This document shows positions 9,317-17,641 of a stretch of 64,000 nucleotides of DNA, one piece after another. Below the pieces are notes generated by a model. It searched no databases. It was not told the origin of the DNA and worked only from the letters and a program-made list of their open reading frames with translations. This stretch comes from Flavobacterium sp. KACC 22763 (GTDB lineage: Bacteria > Bacteroidota > Bacteroidia > Flavobacteriales > Flavobacteriaceae). The translations under genes were made by a program, and so were the position numbers. Each line of letters opens with the position of its first letter. Position 1 is the first letter of the stretch. The stretch is taken from the NCBI RefSeq assembly GCF_028736155.1, contig NZ_CP117879.1, positions 3,968,001 to 4,032,000 of the forward strand, in the 5' to 3' direction.

Positions 9317-10474
9317 ATGCCACTATATCATAAACTTGGGGATTTTCCTCAAAAGCGACACACCCAATTTGAAAAACCAAATGGAGGTTTTTACTACGAA
9401 CAATTGTTCGGAACCGAAGGTTTTCACGGACATTCGTCGCTATCATACCATGTACATAGACCAACACAGGTTAAAGAAATTTTAAACTCTTATTCGGTTG
9501 AACCAAAAATTGCAATCGGAAAAAATATAAAATCACTTCTTTTTAAAGGTTTCGAATTAAAACCTGAAAATGATTTTCTAGACAGCCGAAAAGCAATGTT
9601 AATCAATAAAGACTGTATTATTGGTTTGGCTGCGCCGAAAGAATCGCTTCGAAATTATTTCTATAAAAATGCCGACGCCGATGAAATGCTTTTCATCCAT
9701 AGAGGAAAAGGAAAATTAAGAACCATGTTAGGAAATATTCCGTTTGAATATGGCGATTATTTGATTATTCCACGCGGCATTATTTATCAGATCGATTTCG
9801 AAACCGAAGATAACCGACTATTTTATGTAGAATCATACTCTCCTTTTTATACTCCTAAACGTTATAAAAACCAATCTGGGCAGCATTTAGAGCATTCTCC
9901 ATTTTGCGAGCGTGATTTTATTCTGCCAAACGAATTGGAAACACATGACGAAAAAGGCGATTTTTTAATTAAAATCAAAAAAGAAGGCATGATGCACGAA
10001 GTGGTTTATGCCACACATCCGTTTGATGTTGTAGGCTGGGACGGCTACAATTTCCCTTACGGATTTTCAATTCACAATTTCGAACCTATAACTGGACGTG
10101 TTCACCAACCGCCACCAGTACACCAAACTTTTGAAACAGCTACTTTTGTAGTTTGTTCATTCTGCCCAAGACTTTACGATTATCATCCAAAAGCTATTCC
10201 AGCACCATACAATCACAGCAATATAGATTCTGACGAAGTTCTGTATTATGTAGATGGTGATTTTATGAGCCGTAATAATATCGAGCAAGGTCATATCACT
10301 TTACACCCAAAAGGAATTCCACACGGACCAGCGCCGGGAGCAATGGAACGCAGTATCGGTCACAAAGAAACTCAGGAATTAGCCGTTATGGTGGATACTT
10401 TCCGTCCGTTAATGGTTACTGAAGAAGCGATGGGACTTGATGACGGTCAGTACTACAAATCTTGGACTGAATAA
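9317..10474 (+). CDS. hmgA: Homogentisate 1,2-dioxygenase
   Basis: This 385-residue cytosolic iron dioxygenase opens the homogentisate ring to maleylacetoacetate in tyrosine/phenylalanine breakdown. The N-terminus (YHKLGDFPQKRHTQF), RVHQPPPVHQTFE and IPHGPAPG are family hallmarks. The likely Fe(II) ligands are H300, E307 and H336, placed by pattern. Its pathway partner hppD, which makes homogentisate, lies 580 bp downstream, separated only by a four-helix-bundle ORF and repeats. The maleylacetoacetate and fumarylacetoacetate steps are not in the window. Confidence 0.95.
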   Translation: MPLYHKLGDFPQKRHTQFEKPNGGFYYEQLFGTEGFHGHSSLSYHVHRPTQVKEILNSYSVEPKIAIGKNIKSLLFKGFELKPENDFLDSRKAMLINKDCIIGLAAPKESLRNYFYKNADADEMLFIHRGKGKLRTMLGNIPFEYGDYLIIPRGIIYQIDFETEDNRLFYVESYSPFYTPKRYKNQSGQHLEHSPFCERDFILPNELETHDEKGDFLIKIKKEGMMHEVVYATHPFDVVGWDGYNFPYGFSIHNFEPITGRVHQPPPVHQTFETATFVVCSFCPRLYDYHPKAIPAPYNHSNIDSDEVLYYVDGDFMSRNNIEQGHITLHPKGIPHGPAPGAMERSIGHKETQELAVMVDTFRPLMVTEEAMGLDDGQYYKSWTE

Positions 10475-10610
10475 TTAGAAAATGTGGCAATTTGTCAATT
10501 AGATAATACTTTGCAAAGCGCATAAATTAAATAATTCAAATAATTATTGTAATTTTAAACTTACAAAATAAAAATTATCTCATTAACACATTGACTAATT
10601 ATCTAATTGC
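10473..10610. repeat. AATTATCTAATT / AATTAGATAATT interspersed repeat
   Basis: The gap after hmgA contains CAATTAGATAAT near 10497 and its inverted counterpart ATTATCTCATT...ACTAATTATCTAATT at 10574-10607. The same words occur at 9280-9310 and 10975-11055, so repeats flank hmgA, the four-helix ORF and hppD. Confidence 0.6.
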
Positions 10611-10615
10611 CCAAA

Positions 10616-10975
10616 ATGACTTTTAACGAAAAATACAAAGACAACGCTCTTTTAATTAAAACTTTCAATTTCGCACTAAACATAATTGATTACACAACAG
10701 AACTTCAAGATCAAAAGAAATTCGTAATTGCAAATCAGTTATTAAAAAGCGGAACATCTATTGGAGCAAATTCTAAAGAGTCACAAAATGCAGAAAGCAA
10801 AGCTGATTTTATTCATAAACTAAAAATTGCAATCAAGGAAGCAGACGAAACAGAGTATTGGCTGTTTTTATGTGATGCTCATAGAGAATATCCAAATTGC
10901 AAACGTTTATTAAATGATCTTTCAGAAATTTTAAAAATTTTAAATAAAATAATATCAACATCAAGGAGGAATTAG
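10616..10975 (+). CDS. Four helix bundle protein (23S rRNA intervening-sequence family)
   Basis: This 119-residue protein looks all-helical and matches the four-helix-bundle family first found in 23S rRNA intervening sequences: KTFNFALNIIDYTTEL near the start, then LLKSGTSIGANSKESQNAESKADFIHKLKIAIKEADETEYWL. The ATG at 10616 is preferred to an in-frame TTG at 10607. The family is oligomeric; its function is not established. It interrupts the hmgA-hppD pair and is bordered on both sides by AATTATCTAATT-type repeats. Confidence 0.85.
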   Translation: MTFNEKYKDNALLIKTFNFALNIIDYTTELQDQKKFVIANQLLKSGTSIGANSKESQNAESKADFIHKLKIAIKEADETEYWLFLCDAHREYPNCKRLLNDLSEILKILNKIISTSRRN

Positions 10976-11054
10976 AAAATTAGAAAATGTGTCAATTAGA
11001 AAATTAACGCATTTCAAGAATTATCTCATTTTCTCATTATCAAATTATCTAATT
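10970..11054. repeat. AATTAGAAAATT / AATTATCTAATT repeat before hppD
   Basis: Direct copies of AATTAGAAAAT(T/G) occur at 10972-11007 and are followed by TTATCTCATTTTCTCATTAT and AATTATCTAATT, which pair imperfectly with them. A reading frame open through this segment is explained by its lack of stops. Confidence 0.55.
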
Positions 11055-12215
11055 ATGAGTAAAGAAGTAAAATCAGTAGAATACGGATTAGAAAAAATAT
11101 TTGAAGGAGCACAAGATTTCCTTCCATTATTAGGAACAGATTATGTAGAATTTTATGTAGGTAATGCAAAACAAGCGGCACACTACTATAAATCTGCATT
11201 TGGATATCAATCATTGGCTTACGCCGGATTGGAAACTGGAGTAAGAGACAGAGCGTCTTATGTTTTGAAACAAGACAAAATCAGAATTGTTTTAACGACT
11301 CCTTTAACAGCAGATTCTCCAATCAACGAACATTTGAAAAAACATGGAGACGGAGTAAAAGTTGCAGCTCTTTGGGTTGAAGATGCTACAAAATCTTACG
11401 AAGAAACTATGAAACGTGGAGCGCGTTCTTTTATGGAACCAACCGTTGAAGAAGATGAATTTGGTCAAGTAGTTCGTTCTGGAATTTATACTTACGGAGA
11501 AACAGTTCACATTTTTGTAGAAAGAAAAAACTATAATGGCGTTTTCTTACCAGGTTATAGAGAATGGAAATCGGACTACAATCCAGAACCAACAGGATTA
11601 AAATACATTGATCACATGGTTGGAAATGTGGGTTGGAACGAAATGAACACTTGGGTAAAATTCTACGAAGAAGTTATGGGATTTGTGAATTTTCTATCTT
11701 TTGATGACAAACAAATTACCACAGAGTATTCTGCTTTGATGAGTAAAGTAATGTCAAACGGAAACGGAAGAATTAAATTCCCAATCAACGAACCAGCAGA
11801 AGGAAAGAAAAAATCTCAAATTGAAGAATATTTAGACTTCTACGGCGGACCTGGAATTCAGCATATCGCTATCGCTACAGATGATATTATTAAAACAGTA
11901 TCACAATTAAGAGCTCGCGGTGTTGAATTTTTATCGGCTCCTCCGCATACATATTATGAAGCAATTCCTGAAAGATTAGGAGTTCACATGGATATGATGA
12001 AAGAAGATTTGAATGAAATCGAAAAACTAGCTATCATGGTTGATGCCGATGAAGATGGCTACTTATTACAGATTTTTACAAAGCCAGTTCAAGACAGACC
12101 GACGCTTTTCTTCGAAATTATTCAAAGAATGGGTGCAAAAGGGTTTGGTGCAGGTAACTTTAAAGCCCTTTTTGAGTCTATCGAAAGAGAGCAAGAATTG
12201 AGAGGAACGCTGTAA
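11055..12215 (+). CDS. hppD: 4-Hydroxyphenylpyruvate dioxygenase
   Basis: This 386-residue Fe(II) dioxygenase converts 4-hydroxyphenylpyruvate to homogentisate, the substrate of the upstream hmgA product. It has two VOC domains. The metal ligands fit H187 (YIDHMVGNV), H270 (IQHIAIAT) and E354 (LFFEIIQRMG), and the C-terminal helix motif GAGNFKALFESIEREQ is present. The ATG at 11055 gives the standard length; the longer in-frame version would translate the repeat upstream. Confidence 0.96.
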   Translation: MSKEVKSVEYGLEKIFEGAQDFLPLLGTDYVEFYVGNAKQAAHYYKSAFGYQSLAYAGLETGVRDRASYVLKQDKIRIVLTTPLTADSPINEHLKKHGDGVKVAALWVEDATKSYEETMKRGARSFMEPTVEEDEFGQVVRSGIYTYGETVHIFVERKNYNGVFLPGYREWKSDYNPEPTGLKYIDHMVGNVGWNEMNTWVKFYEEVMGFVNFLSFDDKQITTEYSALMSKVMSNGNGRIKFPINEPAEGKKKSQIEEYLDFYGGPGIQHIAIATDDIIKTVSQLRARGVEFLSAPPHTYYEAIPERLGVHMDMMKEDLNEIEKLAIMVDADEDGYLLQIFTKPVQDRPTLFFEIIQRMGAKGFGAGNFKALFESIEREQELRGTL

Positions 12216-12302
12216 ATTGTTAATTTTCATATAGAAAACCGCATAATTCTCCAAAAAACGATGATTTTTTTGCAAATGTTATGTTAAACTTGACTTTCGC
12301 TA

Positions 12303-12332
12303 TTTGATTTTTGAACTTTCTATCTATCTTTG
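12303..12332 (+). promoter_or_regulatory. Bacteroidota-type promoter (TTTG-N18-TATCTTTG)
   Basis: A -33-like TTTG at 12303-12306 is 18 bp from TATCTTTG at 12325-12332, matching the TAnnTTTG consensus. It points to the candidate small RNA. Confidence 0.65.
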
Positions 12333-12337
12333 CACTC

Positions 12338-12447
12338 GCAAATCAGGAAGGGGTGGTTTCCTTCCGAATTGATATAAATTTCATAATTTATAGTTTTTTG
12401 GTTAGTTAATAGCATAAAAACTCAGTCATCTTTGACTGAGTTTTTTT
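12338..12447 (+). ncRNA. Candidate small RNA or attenuated leader (about 110 nt)
   Basis: A consensus promoter ends at 12332 and a strong terminator occupies 12416-12447, leaving a transcript of about 110 nt with no ORF. It starts with a hairpin in which AATCAGGAAGG pairs with CCTTCCGAATT around GGTGGTTT. An unstructured AU-rich stretch follows, then the terminator stem. The next gene starts at 12514 with its own promoter-like element near 12459-12490, which favours a free-standing RNA. A transcription-attenuation leader for that gene is the alternative. No known RNA family was recognised. Confidence 0.4.
12416..12447 (+). terminator. Intrinsic terminator of the candidate small RNA
   Basis: ACTCAGTC pairs with GACTGAGT around ATCTTT and is followed by a T run; A residues upstream extend the stem. 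Confidence 0.85.
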
Positions 12448-12513
12448 GTTTTGGTACATTTGGAATAGAATTTGCATTTATCTACCTTTATAATTAAATG
12501 TAAAGATTGTACT

Positions 12514-13284
12514 ATGAAAAAGCTCATCCTCATTATATTAGCACTAACTCTATTTGCTTTCAGCCCTCAAAAAGAAGATGCTTTCGACACAGGAGAATAT
12601 TTCAAATTTAGAATACATTACGGTTTTGTAAACGCAGGTTATGCTACTCTTGAAGTTAAAGATGCTGTCATAAATAACAAAAAGGTATATCACTCTGTTG
12701 GAAAAGGTTACACAACTGGAATGTCCAAATTTTTCTTTAAAGTAGAAGATTTATATGAAAGTTATTTTGACAAAGAAACAGGAAAACCATACCGATATGT
12801 TAGAAAAATTGATGAAGGCGGTTACACCAAAAATCAAGAAGGTTTTTTTAATCAAGCGGAAAATAAAGTTTTAGTAAAAGACTACAAACGCAAATCAGAA
12901 AAAACCATCATGGTTTCAGAAGAAGTGCAGGATATTGTTTCTTCATTTTATTTTCTGAGAAACCATCCAAATATCAACAAACTTAAATCGGGTGAAGCCA
13001 TCACAATCGACATGTTTTTTGATGACGAAATCACAAAATTTAAGTTAAAATATGTAGGTCGTCAAGATATTACGACTAAATTTGGAACGGTTTCTACGAT
13101 GGTCTTCAAACCATTGGTGCAGACAGGCAGAGTATTTAAAGAAAAAGAAAGCTTAACGCTCTGGATAACAGACGATGTAAACAAAGTTCCAATTAGAATT
13201 AAAGCAGATTTGGCGGTAGGATCCCTTAAAGCCGATCTCGATGAATATAAAGGATTAAAAAGTCCACTAAAAGCAAAAAAATAA
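12514..13284 (+). CDS. DUF3108 domain periplasmic protein
   Basis: The start at 12514 gives a signal peptide (MKKLILIILALTLFAFS) and a 256-residue protein; an upstream in-frame start adds an unlikely 14 residues. The mature part has the DUF3108 pattern: GEYFKFRIHYGFVNAGYATLEVKD at the start and LWITDDVNKVPIRIKADLAVGSLKADL at the end. The family is thought to form a beta-structure in the periplasm; its role is unknown. The next gene begins within its stop (TAATG), so the two are translationally linked. Confidence 0.82.
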   Translation: MKKLILIILALTLFAFSPQKEDAFDTGEYFKFRIHYGFVNAGYATLEVKDAVINNKKVYHSVGKGYTTGMSKFFFKVEDLYESYFDKETGKPYRYVRKIDEGGYTKNQEGFFNQAENKVLVKDYKRKSEKTIMVSEEVQDIVSSFYFLRNHPNINKLKSGEAITIDMFFDDEITKFKLKYVGRQDITTKFGTVSTMVFKPLVQTGRVFKEKESLTLWITDDVNKVPIRIKADLAVGSLKADLDEYKGLKSPLKAKK

Positions 13285-14225
13285 TGAACCCTACAGATCA
13301 TTCTGAAGCAATTTTAAAAGAAATTGGCCTAAAATTTCAAGCCATAAATCAAAAAACTGATGTTCAGTTAGAAGGATTGCTTTGGGCTAAACCAATTACT
13401 TATTGGGATTACATTCAAACAGACGCCTTATTAAATTTACAAATTCAGCGCACTACACTTCCTGACGAAATGGTTTTTATCATGTATCATCAGGTAAACG
13501 AATTAATCTTTAAAATGATCTTGTGGGAAATTGACCAGATTGCCGAAACAGAAAACATTCAGGTTGATTTTTTCAGCGAAAGATTATCAAGAATCACCAG
13601 ATATTTTGACATGCTTACCAATTCGTTCAGTATTATGGAAAACGGAATGGAAGTAGATCAATACATGAAATTTAGAAATACTCTTACTCCGGCAAGCGGA
13701 TTCCAAAGCGCTCAATATAGAATGATAGAATTTGCTTCGACTGATGTTATCAATTTGACAGACCGCAGATACAAAGCAAATTTTGACGAAAATACCGATC
13801 TGGAAACCAGTTTTGAACACCTTTATTGGCAAGCTGCCGGAAAAGATTATCACACTGGCGAAAAATCATATTTATTAAATGAGTTTGAAAAGAAATACAA
13901 AGAGCAGTTTTTAAGACAAATGGCTTCGTTTAAAACGAAAAATATTTGGCAAAAATTCACTCAATTACCAGTTGAAGATCAGCAAAATACAGAACTGATC
14001 GCTGCTATGCGCCATTACGACAAAACAGTAAATATTACTTGGGTAATGCAACACCTTAATACTGCCAGAAAATACATTTTGGAAAGTGGAAAAGGTAATG
14101 GAGAAGCTACAGGCGGAAGCGACTGGCAAAAATATATGCACCCAAAATACCAAAGACGCATCTTTTTTCCTAAATTGTGGACCGAAGAAGAATTGTCCAA
14201 TTGGGGAAATGAAACCGAAGTTTAA
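13284..14225 (+). CDS. Tryptophan 2,3-dioxygenase family protein
   Basis: This 313-residue heme dioxygenase family protein would open the indole ring of tryptophan to N-formylkynurenine. Hallmarks are YHQVNELIFKMILWEI, RNTLTPASGFQSAQYRMIEF, WVMQHLNTARKY and EATGGSDWQKYMHPKYQRRIFFP. The start overlaps the DUF3108 stop in a TAATG junction. It is close to hmgA/hppD, which suggests an aromatic amino acid catabolic neighbourhood, but no other kynurenine gene is in the window. Confidence 0.93.
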   Translation: MNPTDHSEAILKEIGLKFQAINQKTDVQLEGLLWAKPITYWDYIQTDALLNLQIQRTTLPDEMVFIMYHQVNELIFKMILWEIDQIAETENIQVDFFSERLSRITRYFDMLTNSFSIMENGMEVDQYMKFRNTLTPASGFQSAQYRMIEFASTDVINLTDRRYKANFDENTDLETSFEHLYWQAAGKDYHTGEKSYLLNEFEKKYKEQFLRQMASFKTKNIWQKFTQLPVEDQQNTELIAAMRHYDKTVNITWVMQHLNTARKYILESGKGNGEATGGSDWQKYMHPKYQRRIFFPKLWTEEELSNWGNETEV

Positions 14226-14250
14226 TTTCACCACAAAAATTTTATAAAGT

Positions 14251-15471
14251 TTGAAAAAAGCAGTCGTAATTTTAATTGTCTTGTTTTCTATTTTTTCATG
14301 TAAAAAAGAAGAAGAAAAAATAGAAGCAAAAATTACTAAACCAGCAACCAAAAAAATAGAATTCGGTTTTAATTACGCAGACTTTAATGTTGTTAATGAT
14401 ACTATTTCAAAAGGAGATTCTTTTGGCTCAATCATTCAAAGCCAAAATATTGGAGACAAAAAAGTGCATGATATTGTTGAGCAGGTAAAAGATTCTTTCA
14501 ATGTTAGAAGCATTCGTTACGGTAAACCTTTTACTTTACTTCGCGCCAAAAATAAAACCAACAATTTGGAGGTTTTTATTTATCAGCCAGATGCCTTAAG
14601 CTATTATGTTATTGATCTAAGAGACAGCATTGCAAAAGCATATAAAAAAATAAAACCTGTTACTTTAAAAAGAAAAATGATTGGTGGCGTTTTAAAAAGT
14701 TCACTTTCTGAAACTTTAGGAAACGAAAGTGTCGAAGCCGCCTTGGCCAGCAGAATTACAAAAGTATTTTCTTGGTCTATTGACTTCTTCAAACTTAAAA
14801 AAGGAGATCGTTACGGATTAATTTTCAAAGAACGATTCATCAACGGAAAAACTTACGATGGAGTTGAAGAACTCGAAGCGGCATTTTTTGAATATAAAGG
14901 TAAAATCGTTTATGCTTTTCCTTTTGAAAGAGACACTACTTCTGGAAAGATTGAATATTATGACGATCAAGGAAAAACGCTTAAAAACTTCTTCCTAAAA
15001 ACGCCAATCAAATTCAGTCGAATCACTTCTAGATTTACCATGAATAGATTTCATCCAGTACAGCATACTTGGAAAGCACATAAAGGAACCGATTATGCGG
15101 CTCCAACAGGAACACCAATTTCTACTACTGCTTCTGGAGTTGTCGAAACGACAGGATATACTGCTGGAAACGGAAACTTTGTAAAAGTAAAACACAACGG
15201 AACCTACTCTACTCAATATTTACACATGTCTAAAATCTTGGTTCGCCGCGGACAACGCGTTACTCAAGGTCAGACAATTGGTTTAGTTGGAAGTACAGGT
15301 TTAGCTTCTGGCCCGCATGTTTGCTATCGTTTCTGGAAAAACGGCGTACAAGTTGATGCGCTTCGTTTGAATCTTCCGACTGGAGAATCTTTAGCAGGAA
15401 GCGACAGAACTCGTTTTATGACACAGATTGAACCTCTGAAAAGAGAGCTGGACAGTATTGGAAATCTGTAA
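14251..15471 (+). CDS. M23 family peptidoglycan metallopeptidase, lipoprotein
   Basis: The predicted start is a TTG at 14251, because it gives a proper lipoprotein signal (MKKAVVILIVLFSIFSC). Of 406 residues, the N-terminal part resembles OapA/LysM-like domains seen in other M23 lipoproteins. The C-terminal LytM domain (about 265-385) has all the zinc and catalytic residues: HKGTD (H277, D281), YLHMS (H325) and GPHVCYR (H356). The protein should cleave peptidoglycan cross-links at the periplasmic side of a membrane. The following gene begins 24 bp after the stop. Confidence 0.92.
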   Translation: MKKAVVILIVLFSIFSCKKEEEKIEAKITKPATKKIEFGFNYADFNVVNDTISKGDSFGSIIQSQNIGDKKVHDIVEQVKDSFNVRSIRYGKPFTLLRAKNKTNNLEVFIYQPDALSYYVIDLRDSIAKAYKKIKPVTLKRKMIGGVLKSSLSETLGNESVEAALASRITKVFSWSIDFFKLKKGDRYGLIFKERFINGKTYDGVEELEAAFFEYKGKIVYAFPFERDTTSGKIEYYDDQGKTLKNFFLKTPIKFSRITSRFTMNRFHPVQHTWKAHKGTDYAAPTGTPISTTASGVVETTGYTAGNGNFVKVKHNGTYSTQYLHMSKILVRRGQRVTQGQTIGLVGSTGLASGPHVCYRFWKNGVQVDALRLNLPTGESLAGSDRTRFMTQIEPLKRELDSIGNL

Positions 15472-15494
15472 ATCATCTTTTTGAATTGAAAGTC

Positions 15495-16115
15495 ATGAAA
15501 AATGAACGCCTCAAAACCATTTACCATGAAACTTTTTCTGGTCTAAAATTATTTTATAGAGATACTAATCTCTCTGAAAGTTTCATTTTAAATTATAAAG
15601 TCGGACAGATTATTCAAGAAAAAGGATTTACCGACATGAGTTCGATTGGTGGAGGACTTTCGGGAAATTTGAGATATTTGATTGCAAGCGCGCATGCCAA
15701 AGATTTGTCGAAATTTAATCCTGATTCGGCAAAAATTGGACATTTTCTTTTAGATTCAATTGCTTATTTTAAAGTATTGGACATTCAGAAAATCGGTGAT
15801 AAAACCCAAATTTTTCTTTTAAATATTCCAGACAATTCGATTTCACTTTTCAAAAATTCGTCTTCAAACTTAGAAGAAGAAATTATAGAAAAAGCTCAAA
15901 AACGCTTTCGCGAAAAAATTGATGTTGACTTAATTCCGGAATTACAGACCGAAAATTGGAAAGAAAGAACAAAATCTCCACTCGGAATGAGTGATAATGG
16001 CGAACTTTTTTTTGATGATTCTAAAATTAAAGCTGAATCTCCAAAAAGAATTGATGTCGATGTTTCGAAGAAAATCATAGAGATTAATAAAAAACCTTGG
16101 TGGAAGTTTTGGTAA
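15495..16115 (+). CDS. Conserved hypothetical protein
   Basis: This 206-residue soluble protein has no signal peptide. The ATG at 15495 is chosen over an in-frame TTG three codons upstream. Visible features are YHETFSGLKLFYRDTNLSESFILNYKVGQ near the start, a Gly-rich SSIGGGLSGNLRYLIASAHA segment and the C-terminal tail KKPWWKFW. It is not recognised as a named family. It follows the M23 gene closely on the same strand and may share its transcript. Confidence 0.65.
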   Translation: MKNERLKTIYHETFSGLKLFYRDTNLSESFILNYKVGQIIQEKGFTDMSSIGGGLSGNLRYLIASAHAKDLSKFNPDSAKIGHFLLDSIAYFKVLDIQKIGDKTQIFLLNIPDNSISLFKNSSSNLEEEIIEKAQKRFREKIDVDLIPELQTENWKERTKSPLGMSDNGELFFDDSKIKAESPKRIDVDVSKKIIEINKKPWWKFW

Positions 16116-16131
16116 TTAAACCTCTTAATTA

Positions 16132-16974
16132 CTAGGAATATTTTTTTCTAAATTCCGAAGGATTCATTCCTTTATGTTTTTTAAAGACTTTATTTAAATG
16201 GCTTTCGTCAGAAAAGTTTAATTCATCTGCAATTTCATTAATTCGCATATCACTATTCAAAAGTCTCGCTTCAATTAATCTCAATTTATAGTTTGCAATA
16301 TATTCTTGCAGTGTTTCACCCGTTTGCTTTTTAAAATATTTACCCAAATAATTAAGCGCGATATTGAAATGGTCGCTTATTTTTTCTGATTTCAACTCTT
16401 TTGGATTGTAAATATTCTCTTGAATATAATGTAGAATTTCAAGAACCATTTCTCCAGTTGTTTCTTTGATTTTCTTTGGGAGCTTCAAAGCAATGTTTCT
16501 CGCCACAATTGTAATAATAGTATTTACAATCTGTTCAATAATCTTTTGATGGTAAATCTGCTGATTGTTTTGCTCACTGATTATGTTGCCAATTAATGAA
16601 GCAATTAAAGGTTTGTCAATTTGATTTTTCAAAATGCAACCTGGGCGATGACTTGCATTTTGCAGAATATACTCCATTCGCAAAACTGCTTCAGATTGTC
16701 CATTTTGAGAACCTGTTTTTACGTAATATTCATTAAATCGAAGAAAAAAGAATTTTGTTGGTGTCGTAATTTCAAATGAATGCACATCTTGCGGCGTCAC
16801 CAAAAATAAATTTCCGTTTCGATATTGAAACTTATTGTCATTAATAACTTGAATTCCTGTTCCATCAACAATATAAATCAATTCAAAGAAATTGTTTTTC
16901 CGAACTGTTTTCGGAAACTGCTCCAATTCTTTAAAATCAACTTCAAAAGGAAGATATAAATTCTTGTTTGTCAT
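16132..16974 (-). CDS. AraC family transcriptional regulator
   Basis: This 280-residue protein has an N-terminal cupin-like sensing domain (about 15-100, with TPQDVHSFEI) and a C-terminal double helix-turn-helix of the AraC type, ending RINEIADELNFSDESHLNKVFKKHKGMNPSEFRKKYS. The ATG at 16974 is chosen because the longer frame adds 12 hydrophobic residues. It is divergent from the SDR/lipocalin pair, with 95 bp between them, so it is the obvious candidate regulator of that pair; two direct repeats lie in the gap. Confidence 0.9.
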   Translation of the reverse strand: MTNKNLYLPFEVDFKELEQFPKTVRKNNFFELIYIVDGTGIQVINDNKFQYRNGNLFLVTPQDVHSFEITTPTKFFFLRFNEYYVKTGSQNGQSEAVLRMEYILQNASHRPGCILKNQIDKPLIASLIGNIISEQNNQQIYHQKIIEQIVNTIITIVARNIALKLPKKIKETTGEMVLEILHYIQENIYNPKELKSEKISDHFNIALNYLGKYFKKQTGETLQEYIANYKLRLIEARLLNSDMRINEIADELNFSDESHLNKVFKKHKGMNPSEFRKKYS

Positions 16975-16991
16975 TATGTAAAAATACAATT

Positions 16992-17011
16992 TTAGTACCA
17001 ATAAGTACAAT
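16992..17011. promoter_or_regulatory. Candidate AraC-type operator: two 10-bp direct repeats
   Basis: TTAGTACCAA (16992-17001) is followed immediately by TAAGTACAAT (17002-17011), one helical turn apart, in the divergent gap between the AraC gene and the SDR. AraC proteins commonly bind such direct half-sites. Confidence 0.35.
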
Positions 17012-17032
17012 TTTCAACGAAAGCTAACTTCT

Positions 17033-17040
17033 TAATTTTG
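17033..17040 (+). promoter_or_regulatory. -7 element TAATTTTG for the SDR gene
   Basis: TAATTTTG fits TAnnTTTG and lies about 30 bp before the SDR start; the -33 box is not obvious, consistent with an activated promoter. Confidence 0.45.
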
Positions 17041-17069
17041 TTTCAGATAACAAATTAAAATTCTGCAAA

Positions 17070-17630
17070 ATGAAAATACTTTTAATTGGAGCAAATGGAG
17101 AAATTGGCAAAATACTGCTTCCTGCTTTCGCAAAAAATCATGAAATAATTTCGGCTGGAAGAAACAGCGGAGATTTCCGAATCGACTTATCAGATTCAAA
17201 TTCGATTGAAAAATTATTCGAAGAAGTCAAAAACATCGATGCTTGTATTTGTGTTGCGGGTGACTGTTACACAGGAGATTTGCTTTCGCTTGACGAAAAA
17301 AAACTAAATATTGGCATTCAGAACAAATTGCTTGGACAAATTAATCTGGTTTTAATTGGGCAAAAATACTTAAACGACAACGGATCATTTACACTCACTT
17401 CAGGAAAAATGGGCGATAAACCGGTTAAGAATAATATAAGTAAAGCTATTGTAAATGGCGGAATCAACAGTTTTATTCTTGCAGCTTCTCTGGAACTGGA
17501 AAGAGGAATTAGACTTAATGCTATTAGTCCGGCAAAAGTCGCAGATATTCCGACTGAAGATTTAATAAACGCTTATGCGAAGAGTATTGAAGAAACTATA
17601 AATGGAGAAATTATTAAAGTAAACTATTAA
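17070..17630 (+). CDS. Atypical short-chain dehydrogenase/reductase
   Basis: This 186-residue protein has a Rossmann N-terminus (ILLIGANGEIGKILLPAF) and a typical SDR core (FTLTSGKMG, LELERGIRLNAISPAKVAD). The usual Tyr-x-x-x-Lys catalytic pair is not visible after the Ser: the segment reads SGKMGDKPVKNNISKAIVNGG. This resembles short NADP-type SDR relatives that also lack the Tyr, so it may be a reductase with altered chemistry or not an enzyme. It is divergent from an AraC regulator, and the lipocalin-like gene follows after 11 bp. Confidence 0.8.
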   Translation: MKILLIGANGEIGKILLPAFAKNHEIISAGRNSGDFRIDLSDSNSIEKLFEEVKNIDACICVAGDCYTGDLLSLDEKKLNIGIQNKLLGQINLVLIGQKYLNDNGSFTLTSGKMGDKPVKNNISKAIVNGGINSFILAASLELERGIRLNAISPAKVADIPTEDLINAYAKSIEETINGEIIKVNY

Positions 17631-17641
17631 ATTTTTAAAAG

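Noticed and set aside
10989..11054. N-terminal extension of hppD
   Set aside because: The extra 22 codons translate the AATTAGAAAATT repeat, and family proteins start at the ATG at 11055.
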